This document shows positions 1 to 10,757 of a DNA stretch of 64,000 nucleotides, piece by piece (position 1 is the stretch's first letter; each line of letters opens with the position of its first letter). The DNA lies in NCBI GenBank assembly GCA_039545315.1, contig BCIM01000003.1:1495866-1559865 (forward strand), read 5' to 3'. Under the pieces are notes generated by a model. That model made no database searches. It had not been told where the DNA came from and saw only the letters and a program-made list of their open reading frames with translations. Source of the stretch: Kondoa malvinella. Lineage: Eukaryota; Basidiomycota; Agaricostilbomycetes; Agaricostilbales; Kondoaceae. Made by a program: the position numbers and the translations under genes.

Positions 1-175
1 TCGCATATTGTACACCACCCTGAATTTACACGGCTAATTTTACTGTTACCACTTCGCATTGACCCAAGTAGCGTTCCTGCGCTTTCTTTACAGTTCCCTT
101 TCGGATCAGATGCCCTTCGCAACAACGCATGCAGCGACAATCAACCCAATCTGACCATCGCATTAGTCCGAACAC

Positions 176-1278
176 CTAAGCATGAAGCATGCTCACGATG
201 ACAAATAGTAAAGCAGCGTCTAGTATCAACCAGCGCTTGTTCTTTCTCGCATGGTGCCAGTAGTTGTGACACCAGCTTGAAGGTCCACCATGACGAGATG
301 AAGGCGATGAGCGAGAACGATGCGTCCGTCTTGGTTTCTCCGAAGTGATGGTGGTCCCGTCGACAGGCATGGAAAGAGCGCTTTTGTATTCTTTGTAGCC
401 ATCTTCTGCTTCAGGTAAGTGATAGCCGCCCATTTCTGGGTCTAACAGGGAAGAAGCGCAGGAAAAGCGGTGTAGATCGCTAGCGACTGTAGGGGGAGGT
501 GCTTTGGTGCTGTTGACGGCCATGAGAATAGTTCACAGCAAGCAATATGGGACTTACCTGCGACATGCGTTGCTCGAGCCGAAGGAGAAGACAGATTGCG
601 TAGGTGTTGGAGGAGGAAGCAGTAGCCCAGCTGAGGAATGACTTTGTACCGGTCGTGGTACTATTCTCTTCGGTAGAGCTATTGCTACTGTAGACGGGAT
701 CAGATTCGATACTGGAAAAGAGAATGTCCGCTCACCTGCGTGTGATATTGGCAGAGCTGGAACTTCGGGTGCATTCCAAGAGCTAGCTAGAGTAGTCACG
801 CTGCTCTTCCTGCTCCAAGTCTGAAAGTTTGCTTGCCAGACTAGACTAAAGCATGAGACAGTTCTAACGTTCAGAATCAATTGGACTGACCTGAGCTATG
901 AGAAGATTGCGGTCGTGAAGCGTTCCGAGAAGGTGGTCGGGAAAGCCCGCCGGCCAAAGTGAGGTTATCGATGTCTATCGCATGTGCTTGTGCGATAGTG
1001 TAAGGCATGCTAGTGGGTCGAGAAGGCATAGTTGGGATTAGTGAAGTTGGCATATCGATAGAGTATGCATCCGAAGTGTCGAAAGAATGGACTGAAATGG
1101 TTCGAGGTAGTGATTTAGCAGTTTGTCGTTCAGTTCGTTTAGACTTTGTAGATCTGTGTGATTTTGACCTGGTTGGTTTGCTGGAGTGAGATGGCTTCCG
1201 CAAAGTGGGCGTTGGAGTGAGGCCAGTGACAGCAGTAATGTCTGAAGGCACATCTGAAGCAGGAGGGCGAGGTGGCAT
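176..1278 (-). CDS. Ser-rich protein with C-terminal membrane anchor, function unknown
   Basis: I do not recognise a family. The reading frame starts at MPPRPP (1278; an in-frame upstream ATG at 1380 is possible) and runs through a Ser/Arg/Pro-rich, probably disordered region. Introns with clean borders are visible near 890-846, near 730-680 and near 558-518. The last exon ends with a basic stretch (HHARKNKR) and a single hydrophobic segment (WLILDAALLFVIVSML) directly before the stop, as in a tail-anchored membrane protein with its bulk in the cytosol. The same plan recurs at 4191-5499 on the same strand, although I see no clear sequence identity. Exon borders are by eye; the existence of the gene is fairly safe, its role is not known. 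Confidence 0.6.
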
Positions 1279-1873
1279 GGTGAATAGTGTATGGAGACAA
1301 GGAAAGAAAGGCTTGATTTCTAGACAAGCGCAGGCTTGGAATGCAAAGTCATGTTCTGAATGAGCGGAACCCTTAGACATCAATGGAACCCAAGACTGAT
1401 CATGCAGCACAGAAGACTCCGTCGAAGGTCAATGGCTGGAAGGTGCCTTCTGAACGAGATGAACAGGTTCCTGAACGTCTTAGAAAGGGCTAGAGGTTTC
1501 TGCCAGCAGAAAGCGTACGAATAGCAGGTCACGCGAAGACTGCATAGGGACAAGAATACACATCGGAAATGAGAAAACAGGCATGCAATGGAATACTGTA
1601 GCGAGATTGATGAGGTAGAGATTGATGAGGCAACTCAATTGCTCCTGACTGGCAGATGCACTACCGTAAGGCAGAGTCTGAGAGAGATGAGCAAGGTCAG
1701 GAATTCATGCGTTCGTTGGTTGTGGTCAAACAGCCTTGCAGTGAAATACCTCTTTGAAGCGCGTTATACCTGCTTGGAGAAGCGAGCGTGCAGCCCTGTG
1801 TGCTTCAGAATACCCGCATTTGCTTTGATATCCCCGGTTGATGCGCCTTGTTTTCGAATCTCGTACTCGAATC
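1279..1873. other. Divergent intergenic region
   Basis: About 595 bases between two genes transcribed away from each other. It should hold both promoters. A plus-strand frame beginning at 1588 overlaps the start of the next gene in another frame and has no recognisable protein content. I see no RNA gene or repeat here. Confidence 0.5.
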
Positions 1874-4073
1874 ATGTCAACGCAGCCAAGCGAAGGCAGC
1901 AGCAGCAGCCGGCCGAAGAGGAATCTGAGCGCAAGCCAGCGTGATTCTGCTCGCTCTCCCTCCCGGTCAATGCCTCCTTATCACAAGCAAGACATGTTTA
2001 CACCGTCGCAAAGTATGCTCGACGCGTCCGAAAGCAGAGTTATGGCATCCAACAATATCCAGCTCAAGTTCCAAGTCTCTACAACCGAAAACGATCCTCG
2101 CGTTAGGCCAGATACATGGCATGCAAAGCCATTTCACAAGATTAGCAGAATGTGGATCAACAATGGCCAGACGATGCAAGTGACTGGCTATGTTCAGTCT
2201 CGCGGCTACAACTGGCTCAGACTACATCTGTTTCAGCTGCACCGGAACACGGGGATAAAACTCGATAGCTGGAGGCAGCCAAGCGACTACCTGCTACGTA
2301 CTTATGTCAATGGCGAGACCGTGCCTATTGAAGAGCAGAACGTGACGAAATCTTTTAGTCAAAAAGGCAAGAATGTAGGGCTTGATGTACATGAAGAGAT
2401 GACTGCCGATGGAAGAAAAGTCAGAATGCTCAAATTGCTCCCTCGCGAAATTGGCAATGCTCAAGACAATGCGCAATTGGCTAGCTTGCCGGTCGAAAAG
2501 ATAGATGATCTAGGATCGTTGAGGCTAGAATTACATCGCTGCACCCTTAAGACGGAGGTATATGTGTAAGTTCCGATACTCGTCCTTGTCTGTACTATCT
2601 GACATTGCCATGCGTTAGCTCGCGGCATGACAAACGACTTGAAGGAGATTCGTCAGAGTCAGACGATGAAGCAGAAGACCGGTTGCGCTCGCACGGGCAT
2701 CATCCTCGACTGTCCGAGTACATTGCTTGGGGACGACAAAAGCTCTTGCCGAAACGCGAAACGAAACTCAACGCCAGAGAACTCATCGAAACAGTCGAGA
2801 ACCTTGAACCTGTTCCTTTCCTGGTCTTCAAGGCATACTACAAGAATAGGAATGCTCTCGTTCAGTGCGGTGTGAAAAGGGATATAGTGAACCTCACTCT
2901 ATCAGACGAGGAGAAGGAAGCTGAAGAGGAAGCAGAAGATGACGAGCCGGACACTTCTAAAGATGAAGATGTCGGGCCTGGATTGTATGGACTGAGCCCT
3001 TTGCCATCCGAAGAAGAAGACATCAAACCAAACACAACAACCCCATCTCTTCGCCGAAGGCGTCAAAAGCCTCGTCTTGATCCAGCTGTCAATCCAATAG
3101 AGATTGAAATCACACCCATACCACCCACCTCCCCTCGAAAACGTAAAAGACCGGTTGCAAACGATTCAGGCATGGAAGATATGTCTCCCAATTTGTCGCC
3201 GCGTCCATCTCAATGTCGTTCATTACCTCAGTCACCTGTTGCCTCCACGTCAAATGCCCCCAATACGCCTTTTGCGAACCTCCACCTGCAATCTAGCGTG
3301 CCACCGGAAGAAGATGAAGAAGAGGCGGAAGAGCAAGTGGATTGGATGGAATTGGCTCGAGCTGCAACACCAGATCCAACTGGCTTGACAGATGAGAATC
3401 GGCTGAAGGTGATAGTGCATTTCGAGGGTAGATGGCGATCGGATGGCGGACCTGTGTCTTTAGCGAATCATGTCAGTTGCTGCAACTGTTTATCCGAATC
3501 TGCTGAACTGGTCCGGACAGCTAACAACACCGACAGAAGACTTGAAATCGTTCAAAAAGCGACTGCGATTTGGCTACCGGCCAAAAGCATTTGACTTCCA
3601 GTATGATGTGAGCGTCTGTGCAATCCCTTGGGCGACTGAATTGAAGCCTGGTAATAGGACGACGGCTTGATAAATGATCTTGACAGCCTGTACACGTGGA
3701 GTCACTTGAAGTTGGCAGCCTTGAGCACCAAAGAGCCTGTGAGTATTTTGCTCTGTACAACAGAGAACAGGAACTCATTAGGTTGTAGCTCCACATCTGG
3801 CTACAACAGAAAGAAAGGGTGAAACGTGAACGGGTCGATAGACGAATTAAGAAGGAAGAAGACGTCAAACCGGATATCAAGCCTGACATCAAGCCCACGC
3901 TTGAGCAAGCTGCTCCCATCGAGCAGTTCGTGAACGTCAAAGTCGAACAGGTCGTGATCCAGCCTGTACAAGTGGTACAAGCTCAGCCTGCTCCAGACCT
4001 CCCAGACATCAAATCTCCATGCAAGCCAAAGCCTTCTACCATGCCACCGGTGTACTGTGATGACATATTGTAA
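1874..4073 (+). CDS. Acidic, probably nuclear protein of unknown function
   Basis: The start is taken at MSTQPSEG (1874); an in-frame ATG at 1838 is an alternative. The first exon carries a folded-looking stretch (about residues 60-230) after a Ser/Arg-rich N-terminus. It continues after a 5-prime splice site near 2567 into an exon with acidic runs (EEKEAEEEAEDDE, EEDEEEAEE) and a basic cluster (PRKRKR), which resembles a nuclear localisation signal. Further exons follow after introns near 3469-3519 and 3609-3687, including a conserved-looking RLRFGYRPKAF stretch. The C-terminus has repeated VKPD/IKPD units in a K/E-rich setting, which could serve as SUMO attachment or interaction sites (inference). 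No catalytic domain is visible. A chromatin or transcription role is only a guess from composition. Confidence 0.65.
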
Positions 4074-4190
4074 AAGTAGACGAGTGTAAAATCAAATGCG
4101 TTGGGTTCGGCTACACAATCCTGGTGTTCTTTACATTGCAGCACACCCTTCCTCGTACAACATGCTACAATGTCCATGATACTTCCACAT

Positions 4191-5499
4191 TCAGAATACA
4201 ACAGTGGCAAGAACTGCGCCTGTTGCTCCCAGCACGGCGACCAGCAGCAGAATGAGCGCCAAAATGATAACTTTCCGCCTAGTCCACCAGCTTGTCTTGT
4301 CTTCCTCTCTGACACTCTTTTTTCGTCTAGCTGTGACAGGGGTCGGAAGACCAGCTCTTGACTTTTCATCGCTGAATCGAGACGTATTTTCAACGAAAGG
4401 ATTGTACTCGTTGAAGTTGCGCAGTTTCTCTTGATCCCAGTATCTGTCTTCCAATTAGATCTTTCCCATTCATAAGCGAAGTAAGGCTCACTGTTGTAAA
4501 CTCGAGGTGGAATTCTTGCGGACCAGAGATTGAGGTGAAGGCGAGTCTCGATTGTAGACTTCGGCTGGGATCTGCAGAGACTGTGCAACGGTACTGATTG
4601 AAGCGACGTCCGATGGTACACGACTATTGTGCGCGCTCTCTTTGTGCAAGTCTCTTGAGGCATGAGACTGACTGCGGGAAACGGGTTTCCTGGAACTTCC
4701 AGACGACAAGCGCAATTCTCGAACATTGGGAGGAGGAGAAGGTAGTATTACGGGCAACGGTGGGAGATCGGAATCTTTTATGGGATATACAATTGGCGAA
4801 AGGACTGGCGACTTTGGCGCTTGAGTAGGCTTTGTCTTGAAACTGGATCGAGTAGGAGTAGTGGGAAAGAGCATAGTAGCGGGAAGGGCTGAATATGACA
4901 TGTCTATGAGTGCAGTCCCAAAAAAGATATCAACAGAACAACTCACGAACGATAGCTTCTGAGATAGAGTCCGTCTGCTTGTGCCCTGATGATGGCCTTG
5001 ATCCAGGTCGAGAGGAAGAAGAAGTCTTTCGAGCTGAAGTAGGTCTGGAAGGACTTTGCTTTGCCATTGAAGTCCGACGCGAGCTAGACGATCGAGTAGG
5101 TCTTGGTAGCGGCGCCAAAGACATGAAGCTCTTTGCTACTGGGGTTGGCTTCTTGCCCTGTTCTCCAGCGACCCAACTATCAAGCGAAAAGCGAGAAGAG
5201 TCGACTGCCTCTTCTGTTGACCTCTTCTTGACAGGCAAAGATGGATGATGAACTTCATGCCTGATCTCTTCCATTGCTCTAGTAGGCGACGGAGCAGCGC
5301 CATAGCTATCGATCCGAGCGCTTTCTCTGAAGGTTTGTCTTTTCGCAATGACGATAGTGGGATGATCATCTTCAGTCGAGCTAGTCTCAGCGGAGCTCGA
5401 GGCAAAGTAGCTTCTGGCTTCATCTTCTGACATGCCGGTGAGTGGTGTTGAGGGTATCGCTTCGTTCTCGAGATCCCATAATCCGCCTGCTGCGGTCAT
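4191..5499 (-). CDS. Ser-rich tail-anchored membrane protein, function unknown
   Basis: Three exons are visible: 5499 to about 4946, then an intron of about 48 nt (donor GTGAGTTG, acceptor ATAG), a Ser/Pro-rich second exon, and an intron near 4492-4449. The last exon ends with WWTRRKVIILALILLLVAVL, one long hydrophobic helix preceded by Arg/Lys, ending close to the stop. The N-terminal 400 or so residues are low in complexity (S, R, P, T), with many possible phosphorylation sites. The anchor and the disordered cytosolic part match the protein at 176-1278 in plan. The start MTAAGG at 5499 is the first ATG of the open frame, but an extra upstream exon between 5560 and 5840 cannot be excluded. 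Confidence 0.65.
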
Positions 5500-6207
5500 A
5501 GCTCAGCTTCTTGTCTGTTTCAAGCAATTGCTGGCTTACTGCGTGGCCCAAAAGAGCGACGACTGGAAGCAATTAGCCTGGTACTGGTACATGTGGGGAT
5601 GTACGCACGGTCTCTGCGTTCGCTTTGCAGGTCTTCTTCTTTCCATAACACTTGATTCCATTGTCGATGTATTGAATGAAGGTCAAGAGGGAATACAGTG
5701 ACAACGGTGCATGACACTGAGACGGGACTTCCAGTCAATTCTCGGACTGGAGTTGAGCATCTCGACGAGATGATCTGGGATTGGAAGGCATCTTCCGTTC
5801 AATCAATGAACAGAGTATCTCGTGATAGGCAGAGGGAGAAGGCAGCATGACAGCTTCGGGTAATCAGACAGACAGCGAAGGCATGGGCAGCGGCTCTCCC
5901 AGCTTTCGGAAACTTGAGACTTTGAGTCAAATGTCTGCTAATTGCATGCTGTCATAGCAACTTGCAGGCATTACCCATGCATGTCAAGATTGATTAGAGC
6001 AATCGACTGGCTTGGTACGCAGACAAGTTCATGGCAGCAGACAAGAGGTTAAAATTTTCGATCAGATTGTGCAGATGAACACACGGGAAGAGTACAGACA
6101 GCAGACTGGTTGCGAAAGTAAAAAAGACATGTGCACTAAAGAAGAAATGACTATCCAAGGAATCAAAAATCTAAATCGCTGCTCGCATCCTGTTCCAATC
6201 CGCCGTC
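5500..6207. other. Intergenic region, possible 5-prime exons
   Basis: About 700 bases between the start of the Ser-rich gene and the end of the antizyme gene. Short minus-strand frames with splice-like borders occur (for example an ATG near 5846 and another near 5665), but none could be joined in frame to the gene at 5499. Otherwise it would be promoter and 3-prime UTR. Confidence 0.4.
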
Positions 6208-7249
6208 TTACAATTCCAGACCAACAAGGACATTCGCTTCGCTGTGACCGGCTGAAGCAGGAATGACGCTGCCGCCAATGTAGAGGAGTGAATGAAGAGT
6301 TTGGGCTGGTAAGAGAAGCGTTAGTGAAATGCAAAGCAAGATTATGGGAGTTACTCACCCAAGTCAGAGTCCTTCTTTTCCAAGACGACAACAACTTGAT
6401 CACAAGCCAACTCTTCATCTGCGTGATCCAAAAGAGCAATCACGTTTTCCCTTGAGCGAACATCGACCGAATTGTTTGCCTTTGCATAGACGGTGCGGGA
6501 ACCATCTTGAGCTTCGACCAAAGCCAAAGACCAGCCGGTGAGCTTGGAGTCGACGTTAAAGGCCGTTCGACCAATGTCTGAAGTTGGAAAGACGCGGTCG
6601 AGGAACGTGACGCCAGCTGGACCAAAGAAGTCGAGCGAGTCGGTGGACGAAGCAGGGCTGAGCATAGGGGCGGCAAAAGAAGACTTGCCAGCCTTGTTGA
6701 GCATGCTGGCGAATGAAGAGCCAGTGTTGGAACTGCCAAAGGACGAGGCAGGGGACGTAGACGGGGTTGAGAGCGGTGATTCAGATAGATCCGAGGATAG
6801 GGTATCGATTACAGCCATTGATGATACAGAGTCGAGAGAAGGAGCCAATAGAGAACGGTTCGTGTCTTTCACCCACTTGCCGACCTTCAACGCAGAGATT
6901 GAAGGCATTTTCTCATTGCCGATGCTAGGCGCTCTTATCAGCATGACTATATCATGGAGATTAGAAGATGGGAACTTACTCAGGGACACCACTCTCCCCC
7001 GACGTCCAAGGTGCTGAAATTGGTGTTTGCAGCATCCAAGGTAGCGCGAGATTGGGAAGCCCTATTATTCGAATTGCCACTTTGGTCAGCCAAGGCAATT
7101 CTCCTTTCGAAAAAAAGGACGAACCCATCAAGAGCGAAGCCGGCGCAGTGCTTGCTCAAGGGGCGCATATTAGAGATATTGTTTGTATTGACTGCCATAT
7201 GGTATTGATGTCTGCATTGCCCAGGGCGAGGTTCAGCGTTCTCGGCCAT
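6208..7249 (-). CDS. OAZ1: Ornithine decarboxylase antizyme, expressed by +1 frameshift
   Basis: Antizyme binds ornithine decarboxylase, sends it to the proteasome without ubiquitin and blocks polyamine uptake; its synthesis is induced by polyamines through a +1 ribosomal frameshift. ORF1 starts at 7249 and ends with GEWCP-stop at 6980-6982. After an intron (6979-6934) ORF2 continues in the +1 frame as EAPSIGNEKMPS, so the fused junction WCP-EAP parallels the WCS-DAP junction of animal antizymes. ORF2 holds the family core: FLDRVFPTSDIG, then VIALLDHADEELACDQVVVVLEKK. After a second intron (6358-6306) comes LHSLLYIGGSVIP, ending GLEL-stop at 6208. The product would be about 310 residues, close to other fungal antizymes. 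No further introns in ORF1 were found, and its start is the first ATG. This is a recoded gene, not a pseudogene. Confidence 0.88.
6934..6979 (-). other. Intron directly after the frameshift UGA
   Basis: The donor GTAAGT begins on the base after the UGA. The acceptor is chosen at GATAAG followed by AGCGCC because it is the only nearby AG that puts ORF2 into the +1 frame. The acceptor TATAG 13 bases earlier would give a TAG within eight codons, and the AG two bases later gives a stop after two codons. If the intron is retained, the +1 frame reads GAG TAA and ends at once. The intron is 46 nt long, usual for this window. Confidence 0.8.
6980..6991 (-). promoter_or_regulatory. Programmed +1 frameshift site UGG-UGU-CCC-UGA
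   Basis: Read on the minus strand, the last ORF1 codons are TGG TGT CCC TGA. Known antizyme sites have UGG UGC UCC UGA in the same place. The slippery P-site codon here is the proline codon CCC (6985-6983), with the slow UGA (6982-6980) in the A site. Skipping the U gives GAA GCG CCT in spliced mRNA, which is the ORF2 frame. Polyamine control is known for the family; whether a stimulatory RNA fold follows was not worked out. Confidence 0.85.
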
Positions 7250-7620
7250 GTCCGAATTATCGTTGCTTGGGACTTACAACAGCCAGCGATTTAAGCTGAA
7301 AGCAACTGGGTGCAAGCGAGTAGAGTGAGAAGATTCCTTGGAGAGAAGTGTTGTGGTCGTCAAAGGGGAAAACGTTCGAGGCTGCCTTAGCGACATAAGC
7401 TTAAGTAAAAGACTTAAAATTCAAATACATCGGGTTCACCGGAAGCCTTACCGCCTATTGCATGCAAATTCGAGCGATAGTCTCTTTTTCAGCAAGGAAG
7501 CATTTCAAGCATTGTCAGTTCCTGCATGGACACCAAGTTGACGACGGCCTCTGACTTTCGACGATTCTAGCTTCTCTAAAACAGGTGTTGCGCTGAACCC
7601 CCACCTATCTTAAACATAAA
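7250..7620. promoter_or_regulatory. Divergent promoter region of antizyme and RPS2
   Basis: About 370 bases lie between the antizyme start and the RPS2 start, which point away from each other. The region must hold both promoters and 5-prime UTRs. I see no clear TATA box at a fitting distance from either start. Pairing a ribosomal protein gene with antizyme places two growth-linked genes on one regulatory region (inference). Confidence 0.5.
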
Positions 7621-8715
7621 ATGTCAACTGAAGCTGCACCCAGAGGTGACCGTGGAGGATTCGGTCGTGTGAGCCACATCACCTGTTAGCTGTCAGGGTA
7701 ATTGCTGACTGCTCTATAGGGACGTGGACGTGGAGGGTCAGTTGCTTGAAAAGTCATTGCATGAATATCATGCTCAGAGGTAGTTTGGCAGACCACGAGG
7801 ACGTGGACGTCGTGGAGCTCGCAAGGATGAAGAGAAGGAGTGGGTACCCGTCACCAAGCTCGGTCGTCTGGTAAAGGATGGCAAGATTCGCTCTATCGAG
7901 GAAATCTACCTCTTCTCCATGCCCGTCAAGGAGTACCAAATCATCGACATTCTCTTGCCCAAGCTCAAGGGTCAGTCCATTAGACTCTATGCTGATTGAC
8001 ATCGCTGACAGAGTGACAATAGACGAGGTCATGAAGATTATGCCAGTTCAGAAACAGACCCAAGCTGGTCAACGTACTCGTTTCAAGGCTTTCGTCGCCA
8101 TTGGTGACTCTGACGGTCATCTCGGTCTCGGTGTCAAGTGTGCCAAAGAAGTCGCTACCGCCATTCGTGGTGCCATCATCTTGGCCAAACTCTCTGTCGT
8201 TCCCGTCAGAAGAGGTTACTGGGGTGCCAAACTTGGTGAACCTCACACTGTCCCATCAAAGGTCGAGGGCAAGTGCGCTTCCGTCTACGTCAAGCTCATC
8301 CCTGCGTGCGTCTACTTTCGCTCGCATTACTTCCTGGCTTATACCTTTTTACAGCCCTCGTGGTACCGGTATCGTCGCTGCCCCAGCTTCCAAGCGCATG
8401 CTGCAATTGGCCGGTATTTCTGACGTCTACACTCAATCGAGAGGAAACACGTCCACCATGGGTAACTTTATCAAGTCTTGCTTCGTTGCCATCTCGCAGA
8501 CCTACTCGATTCTTACTCCTGGTGCGTCTAATCGAGACTCTGTATTGTTTCATACTGAGTGCGGTTTTGCGTCGCGCAGACTTGTGGCCTCAAATTCCTC
8601 CTCCTGAGCTTCCTTTGGCTGAGCACTCTAGCCACCTCCAGGTGAGCTGCTTCTGCTAACCTTTGACTTAATGATGCTAACGACTTGTTTGCAGCTCACT
8701 GGCAAGAAGGCTTAA
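7621..8715 (+). CDS. RPS2: 40S ribosomal protein S2 (uS5)
   Basis: This is the small-subunit protein uS5, at the decoding and mRNA-entry side of the 40S ribosome. Exon 1 (7621-7668) and a 17-nt exon 2 encode an RG-rich N-terminus. Exon 3, starting at 7792, reads [18 protein letters not shown] and continues with the S5 domain: [32 protein letters not shown], the glycine-rich [19 protein letters not shown], and [17 protein letters not shown]. Later exons give [19 protein letters not shown] and a C-terminus ending LTGKKA. Intron 2 (7737-7791) was fixed by reading frame: the AG at 7791, not the one at 7783, keeps the RG repeat in frame. RG repeats in this protein are known targets of arginine methylation. 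All expected blocks are present and no damage is seen. Confidence 0.97.
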
Positions 8716-8972
8716 ATGTTCAAACAGAAAGGTTGAGATGCTATGGATCAGGTAGCGGATTGACTGTGTTGAGCCATAAAATGGAAATGCAATGATCTGT
8801 TGCTTCCTCACTAGTACACGTATTGTCTTGTTATACTCAGCAATGTCTCGCTATGATGGTGACGACAACATGACAGGCGAATTTCTACCGACCCCGCATT
8901 GCGGAGCTATGCACTTATTAACATCTCTTGCTCTCTGTCGTGACTCTCTGACACCTTTAGCAAGACAGTACC

Positions 8973-10619
8973 ATGGTGCAGAACCAACCAGAAGCAATCG
9001 CTCGACCTGCTCGAACGTCCGAGCCCGAGATCAAGAATAGCAAGTCTGAGGCAACAGCTTCTCGCAGCTCTGCAGCACAAGCAAAGCCCTCTGGAACATC
9101 TTACCTCGGTCTCTTTGTCGGCGTTGCTGCTATTCTGGCTGGTTATGTCTATCAGATGCACGTCAAACCTACTTTGACTTTGCTCGGGTCAAACGAGACT
9201 ATAGGCAATCTCAACAACCAGGTCAGTAATCGTGCTAATACAGAGGCTAGGGCTGATGTAAATGCAGGACTGTCATCTCGTCAAAGAACTCACCGGCTGC
9301 GAAGATCAATGGATTGACAGAGCAAGCGGCCTTTCTTACCTCGCTTGCACACCTACTTCCCCCTTGAAGCACGACTTCTTCCCTCCCCTACACCATCTCA
9401 ACACCTCTCGTATCCCACTGCCATGGACGAGAGACACTTTCGGCAGCTACATTGCTCTGTTTGATACTGCTACAGAGAAGATTACGAAACTCCGCTTAGA
9501 AGGTCTACCGGATGATTCACTCGGTTTGCAGATCTTGCACAGTTTGGATCTGGTCTTGGATCGAAGTGTGGATCCACCACGAGCAACTGTCTTTGTCGTC
9601 AATCATAAGCCACCAATGGGCGCTGTGCAGGGCGATGTGCATGCGGCAAAGGCAGGTGCAGACTCTGTAGTGGAAATCTTTGAGACGGAATTGGGTAGCG
9701 ATGTCCTTACTTGGAAACGGACCTTCTCGTAAGCTCTTTTAAGCTCAACTTCACGGCGATTGACGGAATCGAATAGACACCCGCAGATCAAAACACCCAA
9801 TAACATTGTCGCTATTGATGCAGAGCATTTCTATATCTCTAACGATCATGCGGACAAGACTTCATTTGCGAGAAGGAACTTCAACACTGCACTCTTGCCT
9901 ACTTCCGATATTCAATTCTGTCAAGTCGATCGAGACAACTGCTACACTGCAGCGGAAGGTCTGCAATACCCTAACGGCTTAGCTAAGTATGTATCATGTT
10001 TGAACACTGGTGGGCTTTTGCTAACGATAGCGCAGAGGACCAGGTCGATCGCTCTACGTCGCTTCGTCTAGCAGAGGAGAAGTCTACATGTACCATCAAG
10101 ATCTGGATCATCGACTTGTCAAACAAGACACGATCAACATCGGCAAAGTGCCCGATAATTTGCATGTCACTGAAGAGGGAGATATCTACGCGTGAGCCGG
10201 CTTCTTCTTCTGTCAATTGGCAAAGCTAATGAGATAACCAGTGCGATCATTACAAAGTACGTGCCGCGAGCTCGACGCACATAACTAGATTGACAGATCA
10301 ATACAGAGTGAAGAACTTTGGTCTAGCAGCACACAGCGATCATCTCAGAAGAACAGTTGAACAACCTGTCCAAGTCATACGTATTTCCAACCAGAGCGCA
10401 GTCCTGCAATACACTGCTGGTGTTCAGTACGTCTGCCTCACACGCATTCCGACAACGCTAATTTGCGGTGACAGCTATCACAAGGATACTGTCTTCTTAG
10501 ACCCTGGCAAGGATTCTGGACTACAAACGGCGACTAACGCGCAGTACTACAAGGAAAAGCTATACCTGACCAGCTGCTTCTCTGATGCGCTGGCGATCTG
10601 CAATGTTGGCCCATTGTGA
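8973..10619 (+). CDS. Paraoxonase/arylesterase-like protein with N-terminal membrane anchor
   Basis: The family forms six-bladed calcium-dependent beta-propellers that hydrolyse lactones and aryl esters. The protein begins at MVQNQPEA, has a soluble Ser/Ala-rich N-terminal part and one hydrophobic segment (YLGLFVGVAAILAGYVY, near residues 44-60), so it is probably a type II membrane protein with the propeller outside the cytosol. After an intron near 9222-9268 the propeller follows with CEDQWID and YLACTP. Later blades carry the family signatures NNIVAIDAEHFYISND (the calcium-binding Asn and Asp position) and EGLQYPNGLA, then GPGRSLYVASS, KVPDNLHV and TAGVQ. The end has a Cys in LTSCFSDALAICNVG. 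About six introns are visible. The natural substrate is unknown; lactonase activity is inferred from the family. Confidence 0.8.
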
Positions 10620-10757
10620 TGCTCGGACGGAGAGAAGAACAGATAATGTTAAGGATGGGAAGATGAAACACATGTAATGGATGCAATGTACAATAAATGT
10701 CCGACAGCCGCTTAGGATATACAAGTACTCAGCTCCCAAGGCGAGCGAGCTTCGTCA

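Noticed and set aside
1588..1944. 118-residue plus-strand frame before the acidic protein gene
   Set aside because: It overlaps the better supported gene start in another frame and has no recognisable content.
6208..7249. Antizyme locus as a frameshifted pseudogene
   Set aside because: The break sits exactly at the family's recoding site, with UGG-UGU-CCC-UGA and intact ORFs on both sides.
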